Assembly (NCBI GenBank): GCA_009746045.1
Contig: RPFO01001162.1
Span: 224,001-251,000 of the forward strand
Source: Mesostigma viride
Lineage: Eukaryota > Streptophyta > Mesostigmatophyceae > Mesostigmatales > Mesostigmataceae
Direction: 5' to 3'
Length of the DNA: 27,000 nucleotides
This document shows positions 16,332 through 25,556 of this stretch, in pieces (position 1 is the stretch's first letter; each line of letters begins with the position of its first letter). Made by a program: the position numbers and the translations under genes. Below the pieces are notes generated by a model. The model saw only the letters and a list, made by a program, of their open reading frames with translations. It had not been told where the DNA came from and did no database searches.

Positions 16332-16640
16332 CGGCTGGCAGGGACTGCTCTTTACTTGAGGGAGCTCTTCTACCAGCTATGTCAAGTGGCTTCCTGTAGG
16401 TTGCAGCTGCACACACTGGTGAGGACTGATAGCATGGGCATGGTGCAATTTGTGCACAGGCAGCTGGCCAGGAGCAGGGACCTTGACTACTTGTTGCTCA
16501 AGGAGATGTCCTACCTAGCTCACATTGAACATGTGCCTGGTGTGGACAACCCTGCAGATGCCCTCACCAAGCTGGAGGAGAAGGCGGAGAGGCAGTACCC
16601 CCTGCTCCGTGGGCTCATGGACCCCTTACACGGGCGGCCA
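16332..16640 (+). CDS. Element A RNase H C-terminus and end of Pol
   Basis: Reads LAGTALYLRELFYQLCQ, then VRTDSMGMVQFVHRQLARSR, MSYLAHIEHVPGVDNPADAL and TK, ending in TAG at 16641-16643. This matches the tail of Copia RNase H (DN..A.....R.KHI......V...DN.AD..TK). It supplies the missing end of the domain at 6540-7697, separated by the 8.6-kb insertion. The frame is one base off the upstream half after the insert is skipped, so an indel lies near the junction. The downstream sequence is non-coding. Confidence 0.8.
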
Positions 16641-16643
16641 TAG

Positions 16644-18368
16644 AGACCAGGCCTTGCTTCAGCTTGGGTGTCCCCAGTGGGCTGCTTGACCAAAGTACCA
16701 AGTGGTGACTGGTGCTTACTGGTTGACAGCCGGTCCTTCAGGGTTAGGTACACCCTCCTGGACAGGAGTTGGTGTGGAATGTCACTCCTACCAGCTGAGA
16801 ATCATGCCTGGCCCTCCCCATGGGGTTCAGAAGAGTCGCCAGGACTTAAGTCGACGCCTTTGGCCTCAAACAGTTAGGCCATGCAAGGGCAACCCGGATG
16901 TTGGTTCTTACAGGTTGCTGTACATATGTTTTCTAAGTGCTTGTTTCCAACCTGTTGCTAATAAAGAACCTGGTTGTGTGACCATGTGGGACATGGTTGC
17001 CAGGGGACCACATTCTGGGTTATATAATGCTTGAATAAAACATAATCATGTCATGTCATTCTCATGTTGTTCTCATGTTTGTAATGTTTCTCTTGTGTAA
17101 AGTTCCAGGTAACCTATAAACCTGGAGGTTGGGGTGGGGTTCAATTCCCCAGCAGAGCCACAGCCTGGCATGAGTGATTCCTGGGCTTAACACCCAGTGA
17201 AGACATGGGCTCCCCAATAAGGCATGCAGTATTTGTATAGGTGCTACCTGAGTCTCTTTGAGCATAAAAGGGAAAGGCTGGCCAAGGCGGGCGCCATAAG
17301 AACGGGCGCCTGTGATAACTGTGAAAGATCAGGAACTCACAATAGTACGTTCTTGGCAGCCTGTAATCCCAGCCATTGGACTAGGTAATGTGCCTTGACT
17401 TTAATCCAGCACCAAGTTCCCAAGGAAAGGTTGGGAGCTGACCAAGGGGTCAGGGGGTAACCTGGGGTGACCTCTGATTCACTGGCCAGTACACCTAGCC
17501 TGGTCCAAGGGCAGATATGTTGTTACCCAAAGGAGGCAGGAACCTGGGCCCTCAAAGGTCTGATCAACCTCAAGGGACCAAGCGGTCTGTGGCTGAGTGG
17601 GCACAAGCAAGGTTAGGCTTGTTTCAAGCTGGTCCAGCTCCAAAAGAAGAAAGGGTTGGAGTTAGCATTTTGGGCAACCAATATGCTAAGTGGATGCAGT
17701 TTGGAAAGACCTTTCCAACGCCGTGCTGACCGCCTGAAACAGACAAGGGACGAGAAAGATATGAGGTCCCGAAGTCCTAGCCGTCCGTGGCCGACTAGGG
17801 TACAGTCTGCTGGTATAGTGGACAGGACACGTGGCAGGCCGTGCCTGCACAGGCTTAGCCTGACTATCACGTGACTGTGGTCCACGTAGACCAGAGGAGC
17901 AGCAGCCTGTGACTGGTGGAATACAGGAGCTGGCACAGGTCTGCAAGGATACTAGGCCTTGCAGGCTTGTGACAGGTCCTGTACTTCCTAGGTTGCAGAG
18001 TCTAGGCAAATCCAGTTCGTCCTGGCTCTGCACTGATGCCAGTGGACGTTGAGGATTTGCTTGCATGCCTGCACGTGCCTCGTCACGCCGATGGGAACGA
18101 GGAACAACGCAAAGGATATAGCTTGGTCATGGGGATGACCAGCTATCTTGGCAAGCACGAACCGAGGCTTCCACATTGGACGTGGAAACGCTCACCGTGG
18201 TCGTGGCTTGGTGCACGGGTTAAAAGGTTGCTGCCTTGCAACTTTGGCTCATCCCGTTGTGTGCGTGAGAGACCAGGAACTCACAGTTCTGGTTGTTCGC
18301 TAACTGTTTTTCCTTATGTTGCATGCCTATCTCACCTCCGTAATCTATCATTCTCAATGAATATATAT
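16644..18368 (+). other. Non-coding region after element A; possible 3' LTR not delimited
   Basis: AATAAA signals at 16960-16965 and 17034-17039 and the short repeat AGGAACTCACA (17329 and 18275) would suit 3' LTR material, but I found no matching LTR pair, polypurine tract or TG...CA edge. ORFs of 60-110 codons here (for example 16702-17034, 17517-17729) show no domain. A GGTTCAATTCCCC string near 17136 resembles a tRNA B box but no tRNA fold surrounds it. Confidence 0.4.
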
Positions 18369-18726
18369 ATTAAAAATATAATTACTTACAGCAGAGTGAA
18401 ATCACTCAAACCAAAGCAAACGCCCAGCTATAAACCTATATACAGAGCCATGTCAAAGCTCTATACTACGATAAGACCAATGGAAACGCCTAACGGGAGG
18501 AACCTAATAGCCCTGCTGCACCGCAAAATCAGCCCGCGTACGGCGGAGCATGATATCAGCCATGGCCCGAGTCAGCGCCACCGACAAGCGCTGACGCCAA
18601 TATGACGTCCAGGTCCGCGCCGACCATGGGGCCCACTGGCCCTCCAGGTCCAGACGGTCCTCCCGGAGCCGGCAACACTCCTTGAAGAAGGCGAAGGGCA
18701 GGGGACCCATGGCCCTAAACTATATA
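18369..18726 (-). mobile_element. 5'-truncated LINE 3' end, copy 2 (358 bp, 13-bp TSD)
   Basis: Flanked by AATGAATATATAT at 18356-18368 and 18727-18739. Nearly identical to copy 1 with only a few substitutions, and about 40 bp longer at its 5' end. The minus-strand reading from 18710 is MGPLPFAFFKECCRLREDR ... FAVQQGY then a stop, the C-terminus of a LINE ORF. The near identity and intact TSD indicate a recent insertion. Confidence 0.85.
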
Positions 18727-18739
18727 AATGAATATATAT

Positions 18740-18985
18740 GCGTTGTGCACATTGAACCTTCTAGACACCAGACGCTAAACTTAAGTCTGCCATGCATGGT
18801 TATATCCTAACAACCCGTCTCAAGACTGCAACCATTGTGGAAACCATGTTGGCCAGCGACATGAGTCGCGCCGGATTCATTGTCCGCATCCAGGTAATCA
18901 ACATCACGTGCGGCAAACTGATATATTGCATAACAGAAAACCGGGACAGAATAATGCATACGTTTATTTCAATGTGTGGTTCCGA
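18740..18985. other. No feature recognised
   Basis: Unique AT-balanced sequence between the LINE tail and the decayed LINE reverse transcriptase. A 76-codon plus-strand ORF (18792-19022) shows no motif. Confidence 0.4.
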
Positions 18986-18989
18986 CAGT

Positions 18990-19259
18990 ATTTTTCCGAG
19001 CCCTGCCCAGCATCATTTGTAATGCTTTACAACTGTGGTCATGGAGTTGCGCCCACGCCATGCCGATCCGTGTCGTCAGGTCGTCCTCGCAGTCGGGAAG
19101 CCAACTGCCGAGCAGCTTGAAGCGGCCTGAAACTTAGGGTAGTTGACCTCGGTGTCGTCTAAGAGGCGGAGTGTGGGTGGGGCCGGCCCTGCCATGCCGA
19201 GGGCCAAGGCCTCCGTTTTGGGGCTGATTTCTAGACCACTGAACCGCCCGAGCCTCGAG
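18990..19259 (-). pseudogene. LINE reverse transcriptase, thumb part (separated by LTR-like insert)
   Basis: The minus strand reads GLEISPKTEALALG ... EVNY, then after a small frame change FKLLGSWLPDCEDDLTTRIG and MAWAQLHD, matching the region after the catalytic box of non-LTR RTs (GL.IS..KTE, FKYLG, I..RI..AW). It is the continuation of 19876-20588 after a 616-bp insert. At the restored junction one extra base or a 4-base change precedes GLEISPKTE, so the copy was already decaying. Confidence 0.75.
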
Positions 19260-19875
19260 TTGTAAGAGAGGTTTATCCCGAGGGAATCCATGGCTCTTGC
19301 AGGAAAGTTGCCTTTATTGAATAAGGCCGGAAACACAGACGTAAGTCACGTCAATTCCAAGACTGCACGTAGCACAGACGACAGGGTCGCAGTGCCAAGA
19401 GAGCGTGCACGCAAGAGCTGGCGTCCTAGAGCTAACAAGTCACTCATATAACTTGCTAGGGACGCGTCCAAGTATTCAGCTGCACTGTCACAGCTGAACT
19501 GTCAATCAATTGATTACACAGACTCTGGCACGCCTTTGGCGCGCAGATCTATCAATTGTCCATACGGCTAGTCCTGTGGACCTATCCGTACATTACTCAG
19601 CATTCATTGTCTCATAGGTCCTGGCGCGCTACAGCACGCTTACCTATCAATTGACTATCAAGTCCTGTACAAGTCCTGTCAACGTCCTGCGGACTATCAA
19701 AGTGACACTTGTACATCCTGTGTCCGTACGCGCCCACATTGGCGCGCCGGTCACTGTCGGCACAGCCTAGGAACGTCATAACTTTTACATCCCGTAACCA
19801 AATGAGGCGTTCAAGGTGCCGTTGGAAAGAGCGTAACAATCTCTATCCATCTAATGTAAATCCTTTACGTTAACT
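19260..19875 (-). mobile_element. Solo-LTR-like insert in LINE RT (616 bp, 7-bp TSD CCTCGAG)
   Basis: CCTCGAG at 19253-19259 and 19876-19882 brackets the insert, and the LINE RT reading continues across (LDCLALE then ARAV..GLEIS). In minus orientation it starts AGTTAACG, has AATAAA at 19318-19313 and ends CTCTTACAA. The AGTTAACG edge is confirmed by the copy at 22704, where similarity begins at the same base. It lacks TG...CA ends, so another class of element is possible. GGCGCGCC and repeated CAATTGATAG/GACTTG motifs lie inside. No gene. Confidence 0.65.
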
Positions 19876-20588
19876 CCTCGAGCGCCAGGCAGTCCAGCCA
19901 AAGTTGGGCAGACTCCGGCTTCTCGATGAGCGTGATGTCGTCGGCGTAAATGAGGTCAGCTAGTTAAAGTTCTGCTTGTTAGTCGGCCCCCCTTCCCCAA
20001 GCTCATTCGTGATCGCTAGGCCAGGGGCACGGCCTGCAATGCTAGCAAAGCGAGCACGTGCCTGGCGCATAACATAATCCACTACAATAATAAACAGGTA
20101 CGGCGACGGGACGCAACCCTGCCAGACGCCGGTGTGCAGTGGACATGGCGGGGTAAAGCCGTGTCAGTGAGTGCGCACCGAAGTGGTCGACCCCTCATAC
20201 AGTGTGCGGATGACGGTAATCAGGGGAGTGGGAACGCGAGCGCGAGCAAGGACAGCCCATACAGCGGCCCAGAGGACAGAATCAAAAGCCTTGATGAAGT
20301 CGACGAAGATCAGGATGGCGGGAAACTCACCAGGTTGCAGGAGAGCGATTTCCGCGAATTAATACGAGGCGACGCGCGACGAAGATGGCCATGACGGTGT
20401 TGCGCCCAGGACGAAAGCCCAATGGACTTTCCCGTAGGTGACGGTTGAGAGCAGAACGAAGGTGGTTGAGGATCATGCGCATGCAGCAAGTTGAGTGCGA
20501 CGCTCTGGATGCAGACTCCTCGGTATAGTTGGAGCGGTCGTCAGGGGAAACTTTGTTTTTGTACAGCATAATACGGTCAGTGACTGGC
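19876..20588 (-). pseudogene. LINE (non-LTR) reverse transcriptase, fingers and palm, decayed
   Basis: Minus-strand motifs in order: LRSALNRHLRESPLGFRPGR (about 20397-20450), IFVDFIKAFDSV (motif A, about 20279-20312), GVWQGCVPSPYLFIIVVDYV (about 20080-20140) and LADLIYADDITLIEKP (YADD at 19937-19948). These are the canonical blocks of non-LTR retrotransposon RT, which copies RNA at a nicked target. Frame changes near 20335 and stops near 20160 and 19965 show it is inactive, though both catalytic Asp motifs survive. The upstream endonuclease was not found. Confidence 0.85.
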
Positions 20589-20960
20589 TATACGCGATAC
20601 GCGTCGTACGCGGCCCCAGGTGTATAATGTATAATACGCGGTGTATAATGTATTATACGCTGATCGTACGCTAACCGTTGAAAACCCCTTTTTTGGCATG
20701 ATTTTGAGGGGGTTTCAACATTCTGAGCAACCATTGAAGCATAGTCTGCTGGTGTATTTCCATACCTGTTGCCTATACATGACATATATAGCATGACCTT
20801 GGCATTGCCATCACTACCTAAGTACAAGCATAGTTTCTAACGGTCTAACTTGATAGTTTCTCTTCAAAATCGAGACAACATGCAACTAAGTATCAATACC
20901 AGTATCAATGCACAACTCACTGGAAAGGATAATAAATTTGTAGAACTCAAGATATGCATG
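20589..20960. other. No gene seen; short palindromic GTATAATGTATAATACGCG repeats
   Basis: GTATAATGTATAATACGC-type motifs near 20620-20660 are self-complementary; otherwise unique sequence. Confidence 0.4.
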
Positions 20961-20962
20961 CA

Positions 20963-21429
20963 CTATACATTGCCCCGAGGTGCCGATGACATTGAAGGGC
21001 GTCGATGGCATTGAAAGGCGCAAATGAATGCCTCGCACAGCTCCTCGTCCAGCTGCTCTTTGCTGAGCCCATAAGGTGCGGGCAAATTACCGTCGGTGGA
21101 TTGGCCCTTTGATGATCCGCTTGGCCCAGCCGCCCCAGCAGCGCGCCCCGAGGTGTTGCTGGCATGAGCGGACACCCAGTTAAAGGCGTCGATTTCTACA
21201 ACGTCTGCAAGCCTGTCTTTAAGTGCCACCCGCACATCAGCCTGCTTCTTGGCGTCACTAGTCGCCTTCCTCTTCCTGGTATTGCTTTCCTTCTCCGCCT
21301 GCTCGACCAGCAGCCTGTAACGGAGTACTCCATCATCCATGTAGTAGTTATTTGTCTGCTGCCCATTCTTGAGGATGCGCTCTTTGCTAATGTATGTCCA
21401 GACAGTTTCGGATGTGGCAGTTAGATGAG
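20963..21429 (-). CDS. Uncharacterised coding segment, probably an internal or last exon
   Basis: On the minus strand, after an AG (GCCTAAG), the frame reads SHLTATSETVWTYISKERI, then KNGQQTNNYYMDDGVLRYRL, LVEQAEKESNTRKRKATSD, a charged region, a Gly/Ser stretch and LSKEQLDEELCEAFICAFQC, ending at 20963. The Met at 21340 is the first Met in frame, but protein-like sequence continues before it, so I favour a spliced exon. The composition suggests a helical, lysine-rich nucleic-acid-associated protein. It may belong to a transposon. No family recognised. Confidence 0.4.
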
Positions 21430-21850
21430 ATGCTTAGGCTGACACACGGATTTCCGGCCTGCGCGCCGCGTATTGCCTACCGCGGCTGAGCGGGACACCT
21501 TAGTACTGTACGGCAGGTCGTACGGTACTGCGGTGTCATGTGAACTGACGTGCAGTTAGTGCCAGACTGTTCCTAGGCTCTAGCTAGACCCGCCAGATCC
21601 GGGGTATCCGGGTCTGACGGGCCGAGTGTTAGCTGTTGCTAGTGACGTACGTGGTCGCATGGCATTGCAGTGTACAGTTGTCCACTGGTAGGCGCTGCAG
21701 TGGAGCGCTGCCATAGGCATATAGGCGTAGCACTGGGGAGTGCCGCAGCACCCGAGTTTGCCCAGTTCCATCCTGAGCCCTCAGCGTTCATTGCGTTCAT
21801 TGTATAATTGCTAATACAATCTTCCTCATCATTCTCAGCTTTCGTGAGTT
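21430..21850. other. Putative 5' leader or LTR-like region, no gene
   Basis: GC-balanced unique sequence. An AT-rich CATTGTATAATTGCTAATAC segment near 21799 could be a promoter for the ORF at 21898, but this is weak. Confidence 0.3.
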
Positions 21851-21851
21851 G

Positions 21852-21877
21852 TCTCTCGCATTCATCTCATTCCAACT
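21852..21877 (+). repeat. 26-bp direct repeat, left copy
   Basis: TCTCTCGCATTCATCTCATT plus six further bases is repeated exactly at 22439-22464, flanking almost the whole ORF 21898-22476. Confidence 0.9.
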
Positions 21878-21897
21878 TGGACTGAAATCGTTTAAAA

Positions 21898-22476
21898 ATG
21901 GCTTCAAACAACAATGCCGGGAAGGACAACAAGGACAACAAGAAGGGGACTGCGCCGACCAGGCGCACATCCCCCCGCCTCTCGCCGGAGGGCTCGCCCT
22001 CCGCCACCGTGCCACCGAGGGTGACGCCCAACGTCACTTTCAGCACGGTGGTTGCCGATAACCCACGGCGTCGGACCCCGCAGGTGGGGGCCGGCGCCAG
22101 GGGGCTGGCTAGAGGGCGCTCGTTTGCCAGTGGCGGCTCGTCCGCCATGGCACCCGGGGGGCAGGCACCCCGGGCACGTGACACCCCCGTCGTAGGTGAC
22201 GGGGGACGTGAACGCAGCGATTCCTCCGAGGAGGACGGGGAGGTGCCGCCCGCGAGGCCGCGGCCCTCGCTAGAGGTTTCTTCCCAGACGCCTGCGACGT
22301 CTGGAAACTTATCGGTGGGCCGCCAAATGGCCACTATGGACATTGATCGCTACGGCGAGCATGTTCCGTTGCCCGTCGAGTTCGGGCTTCTGCCACACCG
22401 TCTCCCCCTCGGGGAAGACGATATTCCGGAGACGATATTCTCTCGCATTCATCTCATTCCAACTGTGGCCTCTTAG
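21898..22476 (+). CDS. Uncharacterised disordered protein (192 aa), possibly Gag- or ORF1-like
   Basis: The start AAAAATGGC is a good eukaryotic context. The protein begins MASNNNAGKDNKDNKKG and is rich in Pro, Ser, Arg and Gly, with an acidic stretch (SDSSEEDGEV). It ends PLPVEFGLLPHRLPLGEDDI then IFSRIHLIPTVAS. The last ~12 codons come from the right copy of the 26-bp repeat, so the native C-terminus was probably lost and replaced. The basic, disordered N-terminus and asparagine-rich start resemble Gag leaders such as element B's, but there is no conserved domain. Codon use is more GC-rich than in element B. Confidence 0.45.
   Translation: MASNNNAGKDNKDNKKGTAPTRRTSPRLSPEGSPSATVPPRVTPNVTFSTVVADNPRRRTPQVGAGARGLARGRSFASGGSSAMAPGGQAPRARDTPVVGDGGRERSDSSEEDGEVPPARPRPSLEVSSQTPATSGNLSVGRQMATMDIDRYGEHVPLPVEFGLLPHRLPLGEDDIPETIFSRIHLIPTVAS
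22439..22464 (+). repeat. 26-bp direct repeat, right copy
   Basis: Exact copy of 21852-21877, here inside the end of the ORF. Confidence 0.9.
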
Positions 22477-22703
22477 AACTTCATCGGGCCGCACGTCATC
22501 ATCGTGTTCCATTGACTCATTCGTGTCCGAGCCATGCCTGGATGTCGATATGCTACTATAGGTGCCAGACGACCACGACGTTGCTGGCACACCTTATCAC
22601 CTTCTTGATCCAGATAAATAGGTGTACGTTTATTCCAAATATTCTGTTATCGTGTCGATTTCATCACGACTCTTGTTGAACTCTTGCATCGTTTGTTGGT
22701 CAA

Positions 22704-23061
22704 AGTTAACGTAAAGGATTTACGTCAGATGGATAGAGATTGTTACGCTCTTTCCAACGGCACCTTGAACGCCTCATTTGGTTAAGGAACCTAAAGTTAT
22801 GATGTTTCCTAGGCTGTGCCGACAGTACCCGGCGCGCCACTGTGGGCGCGTACGGACACAGGATGTACAAGTGTCACTATGATATAGTCCGCAGGACGTT
22901 GACAGGACTTGTACAGGACTTGATGGTCAATTGATAGGTAGGCGTGCTGTAGCGCGCCAGGACCTATGAGACAATTGATGCTGAGCAGCGTACGGATAGG
23001 TCCACAGGACTAGCCGTATGGACAACTGATAGATCTGCGCGCCAAAGGCGTGCCAGAGTCT
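22704..23061 (+). mobile_element. Partial copy of the 616-bp LTR-like insert, inverted relative to 19260-19875
   Basis: From AGTTAACG to GCCAGAGTCT it matches the reverse complement of 19520-19875 over about 356 bp, with roughly nine in ten bases identical by eye. The left edge equals the element end. The right edge at 23061 is abrupt, and unrelated GC-rich sequence leading to element B's Gag follows. It may be a broken 5' LTR of element B or an older insert cut by it. Confidence 0.8.
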
Positions 23062-23406
23062 CCATCTTCACGCATCCTCTTCGCATCGTCGCGCGTCGGC
23101 GCATTGCGATTTTCATCCCGACGCAAAACCAGGCGAGTACGCCTGTTTTGATCCACGCCGGCGCAGGTCCGGCTATCACGCCAGACATGGAGGACGCCGA
23201 GTTTGCGTACGAGTACTGCGACTTTCGTGGCCTTGACTATTAAAACGTCGGCCATTTTTCCAGTGCTTGTCGGCATTTAGTCGACACTTCGACGGCATTT
23301 CGCGGGGGCGGCGGCGACACCGGCGCAGGCGGCAATACTCGACAGTTTTGTACATACTTTGTTTTGCTGCTTTGCTCCAGTGTTCTAGGACAGCTTGTAG
23401 TGCATC
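23062..23406 (+). other. Leader sequence before element B Gag
   Basis: GC-rich, with CGACGCAAAA, CGGCGGCGACACCGGCGC and similar motifs, and no convincing ORF on the plus strand. Probably the untranslated leader of element B. No primer-binding site could be identified. Confidence 0.4.
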
Positions 23407-24523
23407 ATGGCAGACGGGCGCCGTAGCAAGGGTGCCCCAGCCAGTGGGAATAATGGTGGTGCTGGTAGTGGGACAGCTCACGTAGATGACGTGGGTGTCA
23501 CCGGTGAAATTACCAATGTACATCACAACAATAATAATACACAAGCTGTGCATGGATTTGACCTTACCACTCAGGGTTTATTAATTGTGAATCAGCTACA
23601 ACCTGTGACATCTGACTCCAAGCCTAAGCAGGCTGAAGAGTTTGTAGAAGGGCCGGAAGGGTTTCCTAGTTTGTACGGGGGTACCAACTACTATCAAATC
23701 TGGATAGGCAGCAGCACGTTTGGCAAGTGCACTGACCAGATCAAGGACCTAACCAGGGAATGCAAAAGGGCCAACAAGGCCTGGGCAGTATATGTAGCTG
23801 AGCTGAAGGAGCTGCTTGAAGACCATGCAGCGCAAGAAGGTCAGCATCAATTGGCAAGACAAGTATCAAGGGTGGGAGGTCAAGGGGGATCTCATCCAGA
23901 ATTTCCTTAACTATTGCAAAATGGTTGAGGAAGGCAGGGCCCACGGTTTCAACGTGGCAGACAATATAGCCCTGACCAACTGGTTGAAGGTCTCTGGGCT
24001 GGATAAGGCCACACGTGGATCTCTCAAGGTCATGTGTGCTCCTCACTCCACCATGAAGGCCTACAAGGTCATCATCAAGCAGGCCCTCGAAGCTGAGGAG
24101 CTCTTTGAGGGTGGGGTGCCAGCAGTGAAGGCAACCCATGCAGGTGGGCGTACCCAGGGGGGCTCCAAATCGTCTGAGGCTGACAGAAGCCAAGGAGGGC
24201 GTAGGGGCAACCACAACAAGCGGAAGGCCAATCATTCACCCGACCCTGACGGGAGGTCACACTCCAAGTCGGTGTTCAGGCGGGTGGGTGGTCAGCCCAA
24301 GCAGGGCAACGCATCTGACAACGGGGGTGGTGGCCAGGGCAAGTAAAAAATCCAGTGCTACCTGTGCAAGGGGTGGGGGCACATCAAGAAGGAGTGTCCC
24401 AGCTTCAAGAAGACCCAGGGCCAGGGCAGCAACAAGAATAACAACAACAAAAACAACAACAAGAAGTCCCAGGCAGGCCAGCCTTCAAAGGGCAGTCAAC
24501 AAGAAGAAAGCAAGGAGCAGTGA
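23407..24523 (+). CDS. Element B Gag polyprotein (frame break and in-frame stop)
   Basis: Starts ATCATGGCAGAC and reads MADGRRSKGAPASGNNGG. The capsid-like region contains GFPSLYGGTNYYQIWIGSS and, after a +1 frame change near 23826, VSINWQDKYQGWEVKGDLIQ and LEAEELFEGG. A basic linker follows, then CYLCKGWGHIKKEC (C-x2-C-x4-H-x4-C) and an Asn/Lys-rich tail ending QEESKEQ and TGA (24521-24523). Two lesions mark decay: the frame change and a TAA at 24344-24346 immediately before the knuckle. Domain order and the position of the TGA match element A. Gag assembles the particle and binds element RNA. Confidence 0.75.
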
Positions 24524-24526
24524 CTG
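24521..24526 (+). promoter_or_regulatory. Candidate UGA readthrough site between Gag and Pol (element B)
   Basis: CAG TGA CTG T stands at the same place and frame relation as in element A (CAG TGA CTA G). Pol continues in the same frame, here with one further TAG at about 24596. Confidence 0.45.
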
Positions 24527-25147
24527 TCTGAGGCAACCCCTACACACCTTAATTCACCCAAGGGGGAGGCCAGGTGCTCCAATGCAGATTTTATATAGGG
24601 GCAACAAGAGGGTGATCTCCAGATTCAGGATGGCCCCAGGTCACCTGGAGAGGTACAGGTTCCTATGAAGACGTCCTTGACAGCTGGTGCAGCTGTAAGA
24701 ATGTCTGACCCAATGCATCCTCGTGCTGGGCACGAGGGTGGACCTCTCATTTTGAGAGAAACCAATGTACAACCACAGAGGGGTGTGAAGGCCTCTGGTG
24801 GTCTACATGTGGTCCCTGCTGGCGGTCCAGGTGTTGGGCATGAGCAGGGTGACTCAGGCTCTGAGTCAAATATGGATGGAAGTCAGCATGGTGATGCTGG
24901 ACAACCTGACAGCACAGTCCTGACTGTGCCAGGGACTGCTTCCTCCGTGTACCAGGAGTTGGGTGCCCGAATCCACAACATGTTTGGGCATGCCACTTCT
25001 CTGTCAAACAACTTTGCCTTCCGTATGGGCAAGGCACCCCTTCTCAAGGCGTGCCAGCAAGCTGCCTCACGGTGTAAGTGCCAGTTGTCCTCCAACAAGC
25101 CCAGGAAATCACATGCCAAAGCTCTACCTCAGTCAGGGCATTGGTGA
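24524..25147 (+). CDS. Element B Pol N-terminus: linker and pre-integrase zinc finger
   Basis: In frame with Gag. A Gly/Asp/His-rich linker without protease motif is followed by YQELGARIHNMFGHATSLSN, then FRMGKAPLLKACQQA and RCKCQLSSNKPRKSHAK. This is an H-x3-H ... C-x-C finger aligned with element A's. The frame ends in TGA at 25145-25147; the integrase continues in the +1 frame, exactly as in A. One extra TAG lies near 24596. Confidence 0.65.
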
Positions 25148-25556
25148 TCTGCAGTGTGATATCCAACACATCAGGGGCATGCAACTGTTGGTGTGCGTTG
25201 ACAGGTACACAAAGTACAAGGTGCTAGAGCATTTACCTTCTATGAAGAACAGGTACTTGCTGGCTGCCCTGCAGAATGTAAGAGCCAAGTTTCCTACCAC
25301 AAGGATCCAGGTGGACATGCAGTTTCAGCATCTCAAGGGTGATCCCACCCTTCCTGACACTGAGTTGCTGGTTACACCTATAGGGAGGCTCATGGGCAGC
25401 AGGGTGCTATAGAGAGGGCAATCCAGGAGGTCAAGAAATTGATCATCTCTGAAGACTGGGTACCCTTGTCTGCACCTGCACTTGTCAGGAGTGCATGGTT
25501 GAGGAACGTGGAGCAGCAGCTGAACAGCAGGGTCAATTTCTACTATGATGGAGTTG
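25118..25556 (+). CDS. Element B integrase core, truncated
   Basis: Reads KLYLSQGIGDLQCDIQHIRG (catalytic Asp 25158-25160), LLVCVDRYTKYKVLEHLP, VDMQFQHLKG (Asp 25314-25316) and, after a one-base frame change near 25385, AHGQQGAIERAIQEVKKL (Glu 25412-25414), then LNSRVNFYYDGVAH. It aligns with element A through NYYFDGVA. Homology stops at about 25556, where unrelated AT-rich DNA begins, so the rest of Pol (C-terminal domain, protease, RT) is missing. The integrase function is as in A. Confidence 0.8.

Larger units (their letters stand above)
1..16640 (+). mobile_element. Element A: Copia-like LTR retrotransposon, 5'-partial, split by five insertions
   Basis: Coding pieces in order are a basic Gag tail (3-227), a CCHC knuckle (1375-1494), a pre-integrase zinc finger (about 1880-2000), an integrase core (2063-2097 plus 2434-2795), an integrase C-terminal domain and protease (4518-5427), RT and RNase H (5427-5710 plus 6540-7697), and the RNase H end (16332-16640). 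Each gap is a separate mobile element, most with a target-site duplication. The parent is read by mentally skipping these. The RT and RNase H motifs are of Copia type, but the protease follows the integrase. The 5' LTR and Gag start lie outside the window, and no clear 3' LTR edge was found after 16640. The copy is dead: besides the insertions there is a frame change near 5427 and another near 16340. Confidence 0.8.

Noticed and set aside
17100-17180. Possible tRNA gene or tRNA-derived SINE (GGTTCAATTCC resembles a B box)
   Set aside because: No A box at the right distance, no cloverleaf pairing and no 3' tail or TSD.
18036-18605. 189-codon plus-strand ORF
   Set aside because: Its second half is antisense to the LINE tail and the first half shows no protein-like motif.
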